A stretch of 64,000 nucleotides of DNA, taken from NCBI GenBank assembly GCA_963854835.1, contig OY978530.1, forward strand, positions 38,412,639-38,476,638, written 5' to 3'. A program made the position numbers and the translations under genes. This DNA comes from Megamerina dolium (lineage: Eukaryota > Arthropoda > Insecta > Diptera > Megamerinidae). The notes beneath the pieces are model-generated. The model searched no databases. It saw only the letters and a program-made list of their open reading frames with translations, and had not been told where the DNA came from. Below, one piece after another: positions 9,371 through 20,734 of this stretch (its first letter is position 1; the number at the start of each line of letters is the position of its first letter).

Positions 9371-9708
9371 GTCTGACAATTGCGTTTGGTTGCGGTACAA
9401 TGAAAGGTGGAAAATCTGATATTACTTCTTTCAGCGGTTTCCCAAAAATGTAAATAGACAATAGTTTTGCCACAAAAAATTTTCAGTGCTGCTATACAAT
9501 ATCCTTTTTTTTTTTTTCTATAAATTGTCAGTATATATTTCCTCACTATACTTCACTCACAAATCGATTCGACAATTCGAAGAAGAAGTAAATGAAAGAA
9601 CAACGAGTTTAAATGCAATAAGAAACCGATTTGTATTGCGTGGTGTCGCGTTTTTTTCTTTATTAAAAGAACACAATCAATATAGAACATCAACAAATAT
9701 TTCAATAT
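9371..9708. other. Unassigned segment with a small open frame
   Basis: A plus-strand frame at 9486-9728 contains RQFEEEVNERTTSLNAIRNR. I do not recognise it. It may be a leftover of the Tigger element or of another element. No start, promoter or family evidence. Confidence 0.3.
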
Positions 9709-9863
9709 TGTTTTTTTTTTTTTGTTAGCTTATTTTTTTTTTATTGAATCTTTCTTAAATACAAGAAACTAACAATAAGTATTCAAATCTTACAAACTAA
9801 ATAAAACTATGTGATATCCCCTACGTTCCATCACAATTTGGTGAGTCGCGAGATGTAGCAATT

Positions 9864-12505
9864 TTACAGCATATTCAGTGTGTCTTTTCTTTTTAATCGA
9901 CGATGCCCCTTGCTCAGCAACAATTGCCTAGCAAGGGGATTCGGATGATTGTGTAATTTTTGAATGTAGCTTCTGCAGGACATTGCAACTTCCTCAGAAA
10001 TTGTGGATACATTTAAATCTCGATGGATGTTAACGTTCCTCATATACCAAGGCGCGTTTACAATAATTCGCAGACACTTGGATTGTATTCGCTGCAATTT
10101 TTCGATATTAGAGGGAGATGCGGTGCCCCAAAACTGAATACCATAAGTCCAGATTGGTTTCAGGATTGCTTTATATAATAGCACTTTGTATTCAAGATTC
10201 AACTTTGATCTTTTGTGTAACAGCCACCATAACTGATTCATTTTAAGCTTGATCTGAGTTTTCTTTGCCTCTATGTGATTTATCCATGTCACCCTTCTGT
10301 CGAGGTGAATACCCAAGTACTTTGTTGAGGAACATTGTGGAACTGATTGGCCATTAATTTTAAGTGGGGGACATGTATCTAGCCTTAGCGTGAAGGTTAC
10401 ATATACGCTCTTTGATTCATTGACTTTTATACGCCATTTTGCTAGCCAGATTTCGAGAGAATCGACATGAGTCTGCAGGAGTTTAGTAGCTTCTATGGGG
10501 TTAGAGCGAGAGCACAATATTGCCGTATCATCAGCAAAGGTCGATATGAATGTATAGTTATTGTTGGGCATATCTGAAGTGTATAAGAGATACAGTAAGG
10601 GACCCAAAACGCTTCCTTGAGGAACGCCAGCGTGAATATCCAATGGATTTGGTGTGTAATCCTTGTGATGTACGAGAAATTGTCTTTTCGTGAGGTAGCT
10701 ACTAAGCAATGAGGAGACATTTGCAGGCAGTAATAGTTTGAGTTTGTAAATAAGGCCATCGTGCCATACTTTATCGAAAGCTTGAGTGATATCAAGAAAG
10801 ACAGCTGAGCAATACTTTTTTTCTTCAAAAGTGTTCCTTATCAGAGTTACAATGCGGTGGACTTGTTCTATTGTGCCGTGCTGTTTTCTAAATCCAAACT
10901 GATGTTGAGGAATCAGTTGGTTGAGATTAATAAATAGAGTTATATTCATGACAAGTAGCTTTTCGAATACTTTAGAAAGTAGAGGCAGGAGGCTGATAGG
11001 TCTGTACGATGCAACTTTTGTAGGGTCTTTTCCTGGTTTTGCTATCATAATAATTTTTGAAGTTTTCCAGCATTTGGGATAGTGTTTAATACGAAGGATA
11101 GCATTGAAAATGTGCATCAGATGAATTACTGAAGCCGGAGGTAGCTCTTTTATCATTTTACCGGTAATTTTATCTGGACCAGGTGATTTTTTTGGGTTTA
11201 AATCTTTATAAATTGCTTTGAATATGTCCTTTTTTTTAATTTTGAGCGTTATTGAGCAAGGTTGAGAAGTTAATATTGGTAATGAGGACTGTGAAGAGGG
11301 TGGATTGGGTGTAAACACACTTTTTAGGTGGTTTGCAAAAGCCAAACCCTTCTCACAGTTGCTTCTAGCCCAATTACCGTCACTCAAACGGATGGGGGAA
11401 TCAGTGAGAATTGGCCGATTTGATTTTTTTGCTGATTTCCACAAAGAGTAGTCTGACGCTTCACCAGGTGTTAATTTCGCTATGTGCTCTTCTAACTCTT
11501 TGTTGTTTTTATTTTTTAAGGCTTGCTTTAACTTTCGAGTGCAGTGCTGTAGCTGTGTTTTCAGATTCGGTGATCTGAATTCTTGCCATTGTCTTCGGAG
11601 TCTTCTTTTCTGTCTTACTAGCAATTCAATATCGGCTGGTGTGTATGGTTTGATTGCTTGCATACCTTTGTGCAGGTGGCTGAGCTGAGAGCTAATGAGA
11701 GCAGCTGGTTGAATTTTTCGAGTGCTGAGTCTACATCGTGTCCATTTCTTAATACAGTACTCAGAGGAAGATGGGAATTTATATATTTCTTGAATTTTAA
11801 CCAGTCTATTTTCTTTCTAACGCAATTGCTTTGGGGGCTTGGTGATTTTATAGATATTACCGTGGGTGAGTGGTCAGATGATAGATCATAATTACACTCT
11901 CTGGAGATATTTTCCATCTGCAAACCTTTGGCGACTCCAAAGTCTATGAGATCGGGTATTTTCCTCTTGTCCGTCGGCCAATATGTCGGTTGACCATTTG
12001 AAATAACATCGTAGCCGTGGTTAGTGATGATTGAACATAGTCTTTTGCCTTTTGGAGTTATTAATCGGGAGCCCCAGTGAGTGTGTTTGGAGTTGAAATC
12101 GCCAGCAACCAAGAATTTGCTACCAAGAGTTGAGAAAAATTCTTTATATTGCTGTTCGGTAATACTGTATCTTGGGGGACAGTATATCACAGATATTACT
12201 AGCTTAGAGATGTATTCTTCCAGACATATAGATGTTGCTTGCAAGTAGACGCTACTAAAATCTTCAAGAACATGATGTTTTATTCTGCTTTTTATCAATA
12301 TGGCAGTTCCTCCGCGTGCCTTACCATGCGGATGATTTGTGGTGTACAGTTTGTAATATGGTATTTGGTAGCAATTTTTGTCAGTGAAATGGGTCTCAGA
12401 TATCATCATTATGTCGATTTGGCTGGATTCAAGGAATTGAATTAGCTCCAAACGGTGCTGGCTTAAGCCGTTGGCGTTCCAGTGGCATATCTTGAGACAA
12501 CTCAT
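9864..12505 (-). pseudogene. Jockey-type ORF2: endonuclease and reverse transcriptase
   Basis: The start at 12505 overlaps the ORF1 stop as ATGA. The apurinic-like endonuclease (12505 to about 11790) has CHWNANGL, ISETHF, AGDFNSKHTHWGS and SSDHSPT, with all expected catalytic residues. A frameshift near 11690 separates it from the RT, which is open from 11663 to 9864. The RT carries YRPISLLPLLSKVFEKLL, QHQFGFRKQHGT, FLDITQAFDKVWH, GVPQGSVLGPLLY and the catalytic TFADDTA near 10530. It ends with a typical jockey C-terminus. It would nick target DNA and copy the element RNA. One corrected base would restore the frame, so decay is slight. Confidence 0.9.
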
Positions 12506-14114
12506 GGTCTGGGTAGCAATGTTTGGAGTAATATCGATTGATTTTTCATCATTTCTTGCATCATTGTTTGCATTGAGTTCATGAATTGGTTCATATTCTG
12601 AATCAATGTTTGAAGCAAATGTTCAAGGGTACTTGGCTGTTGGGTGGGCAGTGAGTGTTTCTGCTCATTATTTACATTGCTTTGTTGGTGTGGGTTTTGT
12701 TTTAACACGCTAGCGTATGAATTGGTTTGATTCTTGTTTGGGATTGCAGAGAAGAATTGTGTTGCATCAATATTTTGTCTCTTACTTGAGTTGGCTATCT
12801 GAGTTTGCTCAACTGGTTTTAGAGGTTGATTGCTAGCGGAGAAATTTAGCTTTAGGGTTGTATATACTGGGCAACCTCTATAATTTTCGGTGTGATTACC
12901 TCCACAATTGCTGCATTTTTTCATGCTAGCATCGCCTTTAGATTTTGGGCATATGTTTGATTTATGGAGATCTCCACAAATCACACAAACAGCTGGCAGG
13001 GTACAATATGTCTTAGTATGTCCATATTCTTGGCAGTTGCTGCACTGAGGAGGTCCAGTTCTCTTATGGGGTTCTTCGATTGTGATTTTGCGATGCAATA
13101 AATATCGAATTTTATATATGGGGTGTACTTCACCTTTTTTTAGGGGTTTTGTTTCAGGCTGAAGCTCAATACGATATAACGGTTGAGGTATATTGCTCTT
13201 GTTGAGAATGTTGAATACTGTTTTGGCTTGAAACCCTTCTTCCTGGAGGGCAAGTTTGATTTCGTTAATATCAACGTTGGGTTCGACGCCTTTGAGTACA
13301 ACGATTAAGCCCTTACTACTTTTTAGCTGATATGTGTAGTAATTCTTTTTTACAGCATCAAATTCCGCTATTACTTTGCGATAATGAGTTTCGCTATAGA
13401 TTTGCACTTTTGTTTCCTCAATTTGGCCTTTGCGAATAGGAACAACATGGAAATTCTTTGGTCCTATAAGACTTGTAATTCTAGAAATCAACTTATCTGA
13501 GTTGCGTTCTCTTAAGAAAATGGGTGGGGGTTTGAAATTTTTCTTGGAGATAATATTTTCGTCACTTTCATCACCTGAAAGCAGAGCGTATCTATTTTCC
13601 GAACTAATAGGGACAGTGTTCTGCTTTTGAATTTTTGTTGAATTCAATGGTTTTGAATTTTGCGGACTTCTCTTTCGCTTTACTACAGTAATGTAGCGAT
13701 CAATACCAGTTTGAACAGCAACTGGTTCTTTATTAGTCATCGCACTAGTTGCTTTAACTACTGGGTCATGCACTTCAGTAGAAGGGCCGTTATTTGATTG
13801 CTTTGATGTGTAGCTGTTGGTGTTACAGCAGGAGAAACACATTGTACACTCCACGGTATAGAGGGAGATAGTATATCACGATAGAACAAATTATTTTTTT
13901 TGTCTGTATTTATTGTTGTTGCAAAATTTGATGAATTTTTAATATGTGCAGGCAAAAGATTTGCACTGTTACTTTCACTTGTGCAGTGTGTATCAACTGT
14001 TTTATTTGATAATGCACTTATCGGGGGGGTTTGCGCGGGTGATTGCAAATTATTGTTTACACACACATTAACATGCGATTGCCGTTGCCGGAGAGGAGAG
14101 CGCTGAACACTCAT
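12502..14114 (-). pseudogene. Jockey-type ORF1: zinc-knuckle RNA-binding protein
   Basis: The start at 14114 gives MSVQRSPLRQRQS and a Ser/Thr/Asn-rich N-terminus. The frame breaks between about 13850 and 13760, and 13854-12502 continues in another frame. The middle has an RRM-like/PRE region (GLIVVLKGVEPNVDINEIK and YRIELQPE). Three zinc knuckles follow: CSNCQEYGHTKTYC, CVICGDLHKSNIC and CSNCGGNHTENYRGC. A Gln/Asn/Met-rich tail ends the protein. ORF1 proteins of this clade coat the element RNA and act as chaperones. Except for the single frameshift it looks whole. Confidence 0.85.
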
Positions 14115-14290
14115 ATTATAAACAAAATGTTTGCAAATTATATTATTATTTTATTTCTTTTTTTTTTTTTTCTAAAAATCAAAAGAAAGACGTCCACTCT
14201 TATTGGTGACTTTCGCGAAACTTATTGTTCGCGAACGTCACGCAACGCACACAAAAGGTTGACTTGTTCCTAATGACGCCGTAACCAAAC

Positions 14291-15695
14291 TAAATGACAC
14301 ATAGCAATAAAAATTCACAGAATAGTGGTTGACAGTTGTGCCAACCTGGGAAAAAATTTTTTTTTAAATATTCTCAGAGGGAAAATTAAAAATGAGAATT
14401 TTCGTTTTCCGGGTACTTATTTGACAGAATGTATAGGATAAATCAATAGTAAAAGACATACATACATCGGCACATGGATCACCAAATACAAAAATAACAT
14501 ATGATAAGAATCATACCTACACGCTTTGCACATAACCTCACTAAAAACAAAAATATCGACATATACCTATCACATGGTTTCAAATAACTCCGATTAGTTC
14601 TAATCTAAAGCTATATAACGAACACAATATTATATAATTGGCAATTAAAAGTGAAAACCAAATTAAAACTAAAATTGAAGTTAATATATCAATACTTAGG
14701 ATAAGATTTAAAAGGGTAGTAGGTCTAAACGTTTCTATTTTGGATCATTTTAGCTAATTGAGTAAACGTAAATGCCTAAAGCTAATGAATTCGTGACGAC
14801 TAAGAGTTAAAATATTCAAGTTTTCTAAATTGTACCTTAGTAGGTAATTTATAGTACATAGCTCTTTGATATACCCGTAAGTTAACACCATAAACACAAA
14901 AAAAGTGTGAATGATCATAACATGCATAATGAAAATAGTGGACATACTAGAAACAAAGCTTCCCAAATGAAAGAGAATTAATAAATTTTTATAGCTCCGT
15001 CGCATCTCATCGGGCGCCTGCTGACATGATCATGTAAGTTAATATCACTCTCCTTTTATATCAGTATATTCGCTTATATTTTTTGAAAGAAAGAGAACCG
15101 AACACTAGAGCGGATCACTATGTATCATTTTTTTTTATTGTCAGTCTATAATCATAATTAAATCGTGATTCATTTATAATGCAATATGTATTGTTTGGTT
15201 TCAATCTTGGTCTCCTTTTGTGATTCTTATATTCTTAACTGGAAAAAAATGAAAAAAAAAACAAAAACCGAATCAATTAATATTAACAAAATGAAGAATT
15301 TGTACACATGTATTCAAGTATAATTTAATATTCAAGTATATATGCTAGTTTCCCTAGTAATAAGTACCCTTTTCTTAATTACTTTTTTTGCATATCTTTC
15401 ATATAATGCCAGATCGTATTGTATACGTAACGCGACCACTAAATACATATACATATATGTACGAGTATATAAACATGTGTATACATAAAAACTAAATTTC
15501 ATTAACTTCAGTATGTCGCGATTGCATCACTGCATAAGTATGAAGTAAATTCATAGAGTGACTATGCAACGATTAGACTAGATTTATCTTTAACATTTAA
15601 CTTGTATTTAAAGTACATACCCTTAAGGTCGTACTATATCTTGATTAGCAGTATACTTTAATTATTCTATATTGATTTTGCAATTAACTGCTAAA
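14291..15695. other. AT-rich interval, no gene seen
   Basis: No reading frame with recognisable content, no terminal repeats, only short simple runs. It may be original intergenic or intronic sequence between insertions. Confidence 0.5.
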
Positions 15696-15767
15696 ATAAT
15701 ATGAGTTTTGTGAATATTTACCAAAATAATAATAATATGAATTTTGTGAATATTTACCAAAATGAAT
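15696..15767. repeat. 36-bp tandem duplication
   Basis: Two adjacent units of about 36 bp. The core TTTTGTGAATATTTACCAAA occurs in both (near 15705 and 15741), with one difference just before it. Non-coding. Confidence 0.8.
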
Positions 15768-16654
15768 AAACTGTAATGAACTAGAATAATGTGAGCGACG
15801 ACGTCGAGTGTAATTTGGTTGGGATTGGGAGAGTTAAGTATGCTCTCAATATATAGGATGGGCAGGAAGAAAGCAGGAGACTAACTACATCGATGGTCTC
15901 CTCTCAAGTTGTTGTGTTCTGCGGCACCTGGTAGTCGCCGGTTTTAGTGATTACACTAAGCACCTGATGGTGGTACTGTCCGTCCGTGTGTATGTGTGTA
16001 CTTTTAACTTCAGTAAATTAACCCTTGTGTGCATGACCTAATTTTTGTTGTATGTGAATGTAGTAGCAAGAACCCCCCCTCTAAGCCGAAGAGCTGAGAC
16101 TTGGAACCGCTAGCATGCACGCACGTTCGACGCTACGCTACCCAGGTCGGACGTCGCTTTTAATTCGGCTATGACTCAGTAAATTAAGTTTATACTTAAT
16201 AAAGATAAAGCAAGACATTACATAGTTGATATTTTGCGAATTGTTCAGAATGAAGCAACCATATCGTCTGCGGTGCTAGTATGATGTCATTACGAAGTGA
16301 CTCACATGTATGTCGATTCCCAACTCCATGTACAGCTCAGTCACATCCATGGAAATCTGTTCCATTGTACTACAAAAAATTAAGAAATTAAAGAATTATC
16401 TTCACACTTATGTATATGTTTGTATTTGTATACGAATACAAATCACTCACCATCGCTGCACATCAACAATTGTAGTATTCGGTCCAGTCACATCGCCGGA
16501 AATTGTACTAAATCACTTTTTTTTTATTACAAGCATTTAAATAATATCTACACACAATGTTTGTTGACACTACAACTAGTTAAAAGAAACTAACGAGCAG
16601 TTTGATTTTGATACTTAGAGAAATGTTATGAAGAGATTTTTGGAAATACCTCCT
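15768..16654. other. Moderate-GC stretch, no gene seen
   Basis: Less AT-rich than its surroundings around 15800-16160, with words such as GCGACGACGTCGAG and CTAGCATGCACGCACGTTCGACG. No open frame of note. It could be an untranslated exon, an LTR or an old repeat; I cannot decide. Confidence 0.3.
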
Positions 16655-17234
16655 TTAAGGGGGAAGTAAGGGATAAGCAGATTTGGAAAATCGATTTTTT
16701 TTCATGTTCCAAGACAACGAGATTGCTGCCGGGAACATACTTTATGGATGATTCAGTGTAAGTTACAAAAAGAAAAAATTTCTCACTTTTTGAGAAAAAA
16801 AAACTTCAAACGTGTTTTTCTGAAAATCAATTTTTCGAAGTCCGTGAACACGATCCTGCAAAATCTACTCTACGAAACATACTTTTTTGGTATAAAATGC
16901 ATCCCTCCCCCCGTTATTTACATTTTTCCATTATCATATTAAGGTAGTTTGTCACCTAAAAAATTTAAGTAAATTTAACAACATTTTTGATTTCAGATAA
17001 TTCTTCGCCGAGTTATCGTGTTCACCGAACAATGTATTTTTCAAAAGACGTTTTGGGAAATGCTTTATCATCGGCTTATTTATCAATATTTAATTACGGA
17101 AATTTAACTAAATATTCTCCAGATGATGCTTTATAATTAAAAAAAGTTTGAATAAATTTGCTTAAGCTGTATCTCCGTAAAAAACCAGCGAAAAAGTGTT
17201 TTTTATTTCAAATTATCCCTTACTCCCCCCTTAA
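16655..17234. mobile_element. 572-bp TTAA-flanked MITE
   Basis: TTAA occurs at 16655-16658 and 17231-17234. Inside lie 18-bp terminal inverted repeats, GGGGGAAGTAAGGGATAA at the left (16659-16676) and its complement at the right (17213-17230), with one mismatch. The TTAA duplication is diagnostic of piggyBac-type integration. Termini of piggyBac elements usually begin CCC rather than GGG, so the superfamily is inferred from the target site. The interior is AT-rich with no transposase. The right TTAA abuts the jockey fragment. Confidence 0.75.
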
Positions 17235-17235
17235 A

Positions 17236-17895
17236 TTAACCGCCAATGAGGTCATGTGGTTTTTTCCTTTGGAGTCGTCGGGTTAGGCTTGTGGTATCGA
17301 AAAGCTTAATAGCTTCTTCATTTACGTGCCTCTGGAGCTTCGTAGAATTGGCTTCAGCTTGTTTTTAATTTTATCAGCGACCGTGTTGATGTTGAGGTCA
17401 CGGTAAATGTCGATGTTGAGAGCATACCAATGTGCGTTAACAATATTTCTAAGGACTTTATTTTGGAGTCGTAGAATTATATTGATGTTGCTTGGGCTGC
17501 GCAACCTCAAATTTGTGCACCATAAGACCACACTTGTTTTAAAACTTGTTTATATATAATTATTTTATTGTATATGGAATAGATAATCTTCCAATGAGCT
17601 AGTCTATTTTCATTACTTTTAGATTGAGTTCACTTCGTTTTATTTTTATATGTTTCTTCTATCGTAACTTAGCATCTAGAGTTATGCCAAGATATTTTGC
17701 AGTGTTTACATGCGAGATTTGGGCGCTTAGTAGCATTATTGCGTGATAGTTAGCTTTTTTGATGGTGAAATTTATATGAATTGGTTTATTGCTGTTTGGT
17801 TTTATTCGCCAGGTTTTCGTCCATTTTTCTACTGCATCTATAGCAGTTTGAAGTTTAGCTGCAGCTTCTTCAGCGGTTTTTCCTGTTGCAAGTGT
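17236..17895 (-). pseudogene. Jockey/BS-type reverse transcriptase, C-terminal fragment
   Basis: The minus strand reads KTAEEAAAKLQTAIDAVEKW, WRIKPNSNKPIHI and KYLGITLDAKL, then a stop. After it come the segments around VLRNIVNAHWYALNIDIYRD and VNEEAIKLF ... LTRRLQRKKPHDLIG. These match the thumb and C-terminal region of jockey-clade polyproteins, also seen at 9864-10500. Several stops and frame changes are present and the catalytic palm is absent. It is a different, older copy than the element at 9.7-14.3 kb. Confidence 0.75.
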
Positions 17896-17896
17896 T

Positions 17897-17940
17897 GTGA
17901 GTCAAAATAATGCTCATATAATTAATGCATTTTGACTCAC
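17897..17940. repeat. 12-bp perfect palindrome arms
   Basis: GTGAGTCAAAAT (17897-17908) and ATTTTGACTCAC (17929-17940) are exact reverse complements with a 20-nt AT-rich loop. It lies at the edge of the jockey fragment. Confidence 0.6.
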
Positions 17941-18377
17941 TACAAATGTTATAGTAATATTATTATTATCATTAGGTTATTTTATTATATGTAACCATTA
18001 ATTAAAGATAATCAACACACTATGCATAATGTAATTATCATTGACTAAAATGGGTTGTAGTATATTTATAAAAATGCGTGGTCAGCGTCATCGTACCTCA
18101 CTGTATGATTGTGGAATAATTTCACAATTATGAAAAACAAAGAAAGAAGAAGAAGAAAAAAATAATGAATTAAATAATAAACAATAATAAAGAACCAACC
18201 GTACCAATATCGTACCTCGATATATGATTATGAAATAATTCAACAACCATACACAGTGAAAAGAAAACAAAAGCCAAAAAGGAAAACAAAATAAGAAACA
18301 ACCAGGCATACATAAAATTGAACGCATGGACAATATTTACAAATAATATTGATGACTTACTAAAAATAAGTTATATA
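17941..18377. other. AT-rich interval with a diverged direct repeat
   Basis: No gene. The block starting ATCGTACCTC near 18090 recurs near 18208 (ATCGTACCTCGATATATGAT), about 120 bp apart, each followed by similar TGAAATAATT-type sequence. Confidence 0.45.
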
Positions 18378-18856
18378 AGTTATACTGAAGTTATACTGAA
18401 AAAATTGCAATAAATTAACCTACTTAAAAAATTGCCATTTCTTCAGAAATTCTTTTATACTAAAATGGGGTTATATTGTAAATTATGGTATATATTTTAG
18501 GCTATATAAACTAAGACAAGCCCTGAAATGATTGCAATCAGACAAGTAGTGAATCAAGTGAATGGAGATAACTCGAAGAACGAGTTAGTAAAAAGGTGTA
18601 TATTGTAAAGGATTTTAAATCCTAAAAGCAAAGTGTATATTATAAAGAACCTTGTAAGTGTATTATGAAAGAAAGACCTTTGGGCCAATAAACTATATCG
18701 TGAAAACAAAAAACTTACTAATTGTGAAAGTAATTGTGTGGGGAAGTAAGATAAAGGAAGCAGAAAGCAGCAGGAGAGAATAAAAGAAAGAGGTAAGTCC
18801 TAAACAATAAGATATCTAGACAGGGATTAGGGTGCTACAAAAGAAGTACACAACAT
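18378..18856 (+). repeat. Gypsy-A copy 2, 5' LTR (left limit uncertain)
   Basis: The right limit is set by the primer-binding site and by TACACAACATT, also seen at the LTR end of copy 3. A TATA-like CTATATAAA at 18503 followed by ATCAGACAAG near 18537 resembles a promoter and initiator. The left limit AGTTATACTG, after TATA, is inferred from a length (about 479 bp) close to that of copy 3. Confidence 0.45.
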
Positions 18857-18878
18857 TTTATCGCCGCCGGTAGGACAC
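18857..18878 (+). other. Gypsy-A copy 2, primer-binding site (decayed)
   Basis: TCGCCGCCGGTAGGACACT corresponds to TGGCGCAGCCGGTAGGATACT in copy 3, with substitutions in the first bases that pair with the tRNA CCA end. Function is probably lost. Confidence 0.7.
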
Positions 18879-18989
18879 TGCGAAGTATCTTGTAAGACAA
18901 GATATTTTACGTTAAGGGTTTAACGCAGTATTAGGATTCCATTGTTCCCTAGGACATACAAATAGATTTGTGTTCCAGGATAATATCTG

Positions 18990-20570
18990 ATGGAGGTTAG
19001 TATCTCCTCAGATATTGCAATTCAAGAAGCTACCACTTTCGTGTGGGATTTAATTAAAAACATAGTACTTACGAGCAATACGAGCTCATAAAATCGAAAG
19101 TTCAGCACGGAAAAGTACTAGCACCAGGTGAGGAGTTAGAAGCTACATTAACAGAACTAAGAAACCTTTTAGAAACTCAGGGTGAAGCAAGTTTAGTCGT
19201 GAAGGACTAATTTGGATGCAGCGGAGGCGCAAATAAGAAACCTCAGATTAAGGATTGTAAACCCAGGATTGGAAGCTGAACAACTAGAAGCAAAGAACGT
19301 AGAACTCCACCGAAGGACTCAGGAGTTAGAAGGATTACTTAAGGAGAGAAATATTTCCGAGGAATTTATAGAAAAGAGACTCAGAACGTCCGTGGACACT
19401 GAGCAAATAAGCCCTCTCCAGGCCCAAGTAAGAATCTTGAGAGGGAACGCAGTTTAGCAGAAGAGACACCTCTTCGCCGCCGTACACCTGTAAGGAAGAT
19501 ACTTACGAACTCGCAGCCACGAACGACGAATAAATGCGTAGGGACGAGATAGCGCTGATGGTTAGTAGACTAGTTCCAGTACTCACTGGAGCGGAATTAA
19601 AACATTTGAGAACTGAAGTCCACCAATTTATCGCTGGGTGTGAATTAGCCAGCAAGGGAATAAAACCAGATGAGTTGGAAGATTTCATATTCTGCATAAA
19701 GCACCGTCTATACGGAGATACGTTTAATTTGGTGTTGGCGAAAAAATTTGCCAATTTGGAAGAATTATATAAACTTCTAAGAAACACATACCTGAAAATA
19801 GTACAGCTAGAACCCATCAATCACCAAATCCAGTTTGCACGGCAATTACCACAAGAAAGCATAAGTGCGTTCGCCAGGAGATTAGACGAATTGAAAACCG
19901 CCACAACTCACTTTGTCAAAACCTCATATAGGGGAAAAGAAGACCTAGTACTGCTGCAGGAGCTAGAGAGGTCCACAATCATTCGTAGCAGGCTTTAGTG
20001 AACCAATGCTTAGAGTACATATGCTAGGTAAGACAGGTACGTTAGAGGAACTGACGGAGGAAGCCGTAAATGCGAATATCCTGCTCAACTGAGGGCAACA
20101 GCACTACACACTTAACGTAGGAGCCAATGTAGGTCTCAATACCTTATTAAATTCTTATGAAGATTGCCAAACTCAAACAGGTAACATAGTAGCATCAGTA
20201 CTCAAAGAATAAAGAAAATCCTCAAAATGGCCAAAGGAAGGTTCCTACCTGTTCCTTCTGCTGCAAGAAGGGACACACAAGGGACGAATGTTTTAAAAGG
20301 AAAAATACGCCCTTCTGTATAAAATGTAAGCAATATGGGCATGAGCTCAATCTATCTTGTACGTCATTCACAAAAAATACAAAGCCGCAAGGGAATTATA
20401 CTCCAAAAACAGGTCATAGTAAGGGAAGCCAGGAAAATGTAAGGCCTAATCAGAGTAAGTCCAAAACCAAATGTTTCTTTTGCAGGAAGCCCGGACACAG
20501 GATTGCCGTTTGTTACAAATGCAAAGACTTGGAAAAGACTCAGGTAAACTACGGGGGGCCCAGGTACGGC
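18990..20570 (+). pseudogene. Gypsy-A copy 2 gag (broken)
   Basis: The N-terminal segment (IQEATTFVWDL near 19015) is followed by a Glu/Leu-rich coiled-coil part (19212-19457) and a capsid-like part (19534-19998) with DEIALMVSRLVPVLTGAELK and NTYLKIVQLEPINHQIQFAR. Zinc knuckles follow near 20253-20350 (CSFCCKKGHTRDECF; CIKCKQYGHELNLSC) and 20473-20520 (CFFCRKPGHRIAVCYKC). Stops at 19208, 19455 and 19996 and frame changes separate the pieces. Gag would assemble the particle and bind RNA. The layout matches copy 3 segment by segment. Confidence 0.8.
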
Positions 20571-20734
20571 CAATAAACCGGGAACCCCAAAGTTTTGCTA
20601 AAGATAGGCCAGCTGAAATGGAAGGTGTCAATCATGCGTCTTTAAAGATTGTTAACACACCCTCCACGTCAGATAGTAGGATGGTGGAAGTTGGTAGTCA
20701 GGCGTCCAGAGGGATTGTTGACCCATCTTTCGCA

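Larger units (their letters stand above)
9709..14290 (-). mobile_element. Jockey-type non-LTR retrotransposon, nearly complete
   Basis: Minus-strand element with two overlapping ORFs: ORF1 (nucleic-acid binding) and ORF2 (endonuclease plus RT, no RNase H). A short 3' UTR with AATAAA leads to A-rich tails seen as T runs on the plus strand near 9712-9740. The 5' limit is not sharp; the 5' UTR probably reaches about 14270-14290. Total length near 4.6 kb is normal for the jockey clade. Two frameshifts, in ORF1 near 13850 and in ORF2 near 11690, are the main lesions. No clear target duplication was identified. Confidence 0.85.

Noticed and set aside
14156..14175. Poly(A) tail of another minus-strand element at a T run
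   Set aside because: The run lies in or near the 5' region of the jockey element and no coding sequence of another element ends there.
15701..15767. CRISPR-like direct repeats
   Set aside because: Only two adjacent units without spacers in a eukaryotic transposon-rich sequence; a simple tandem duplication.
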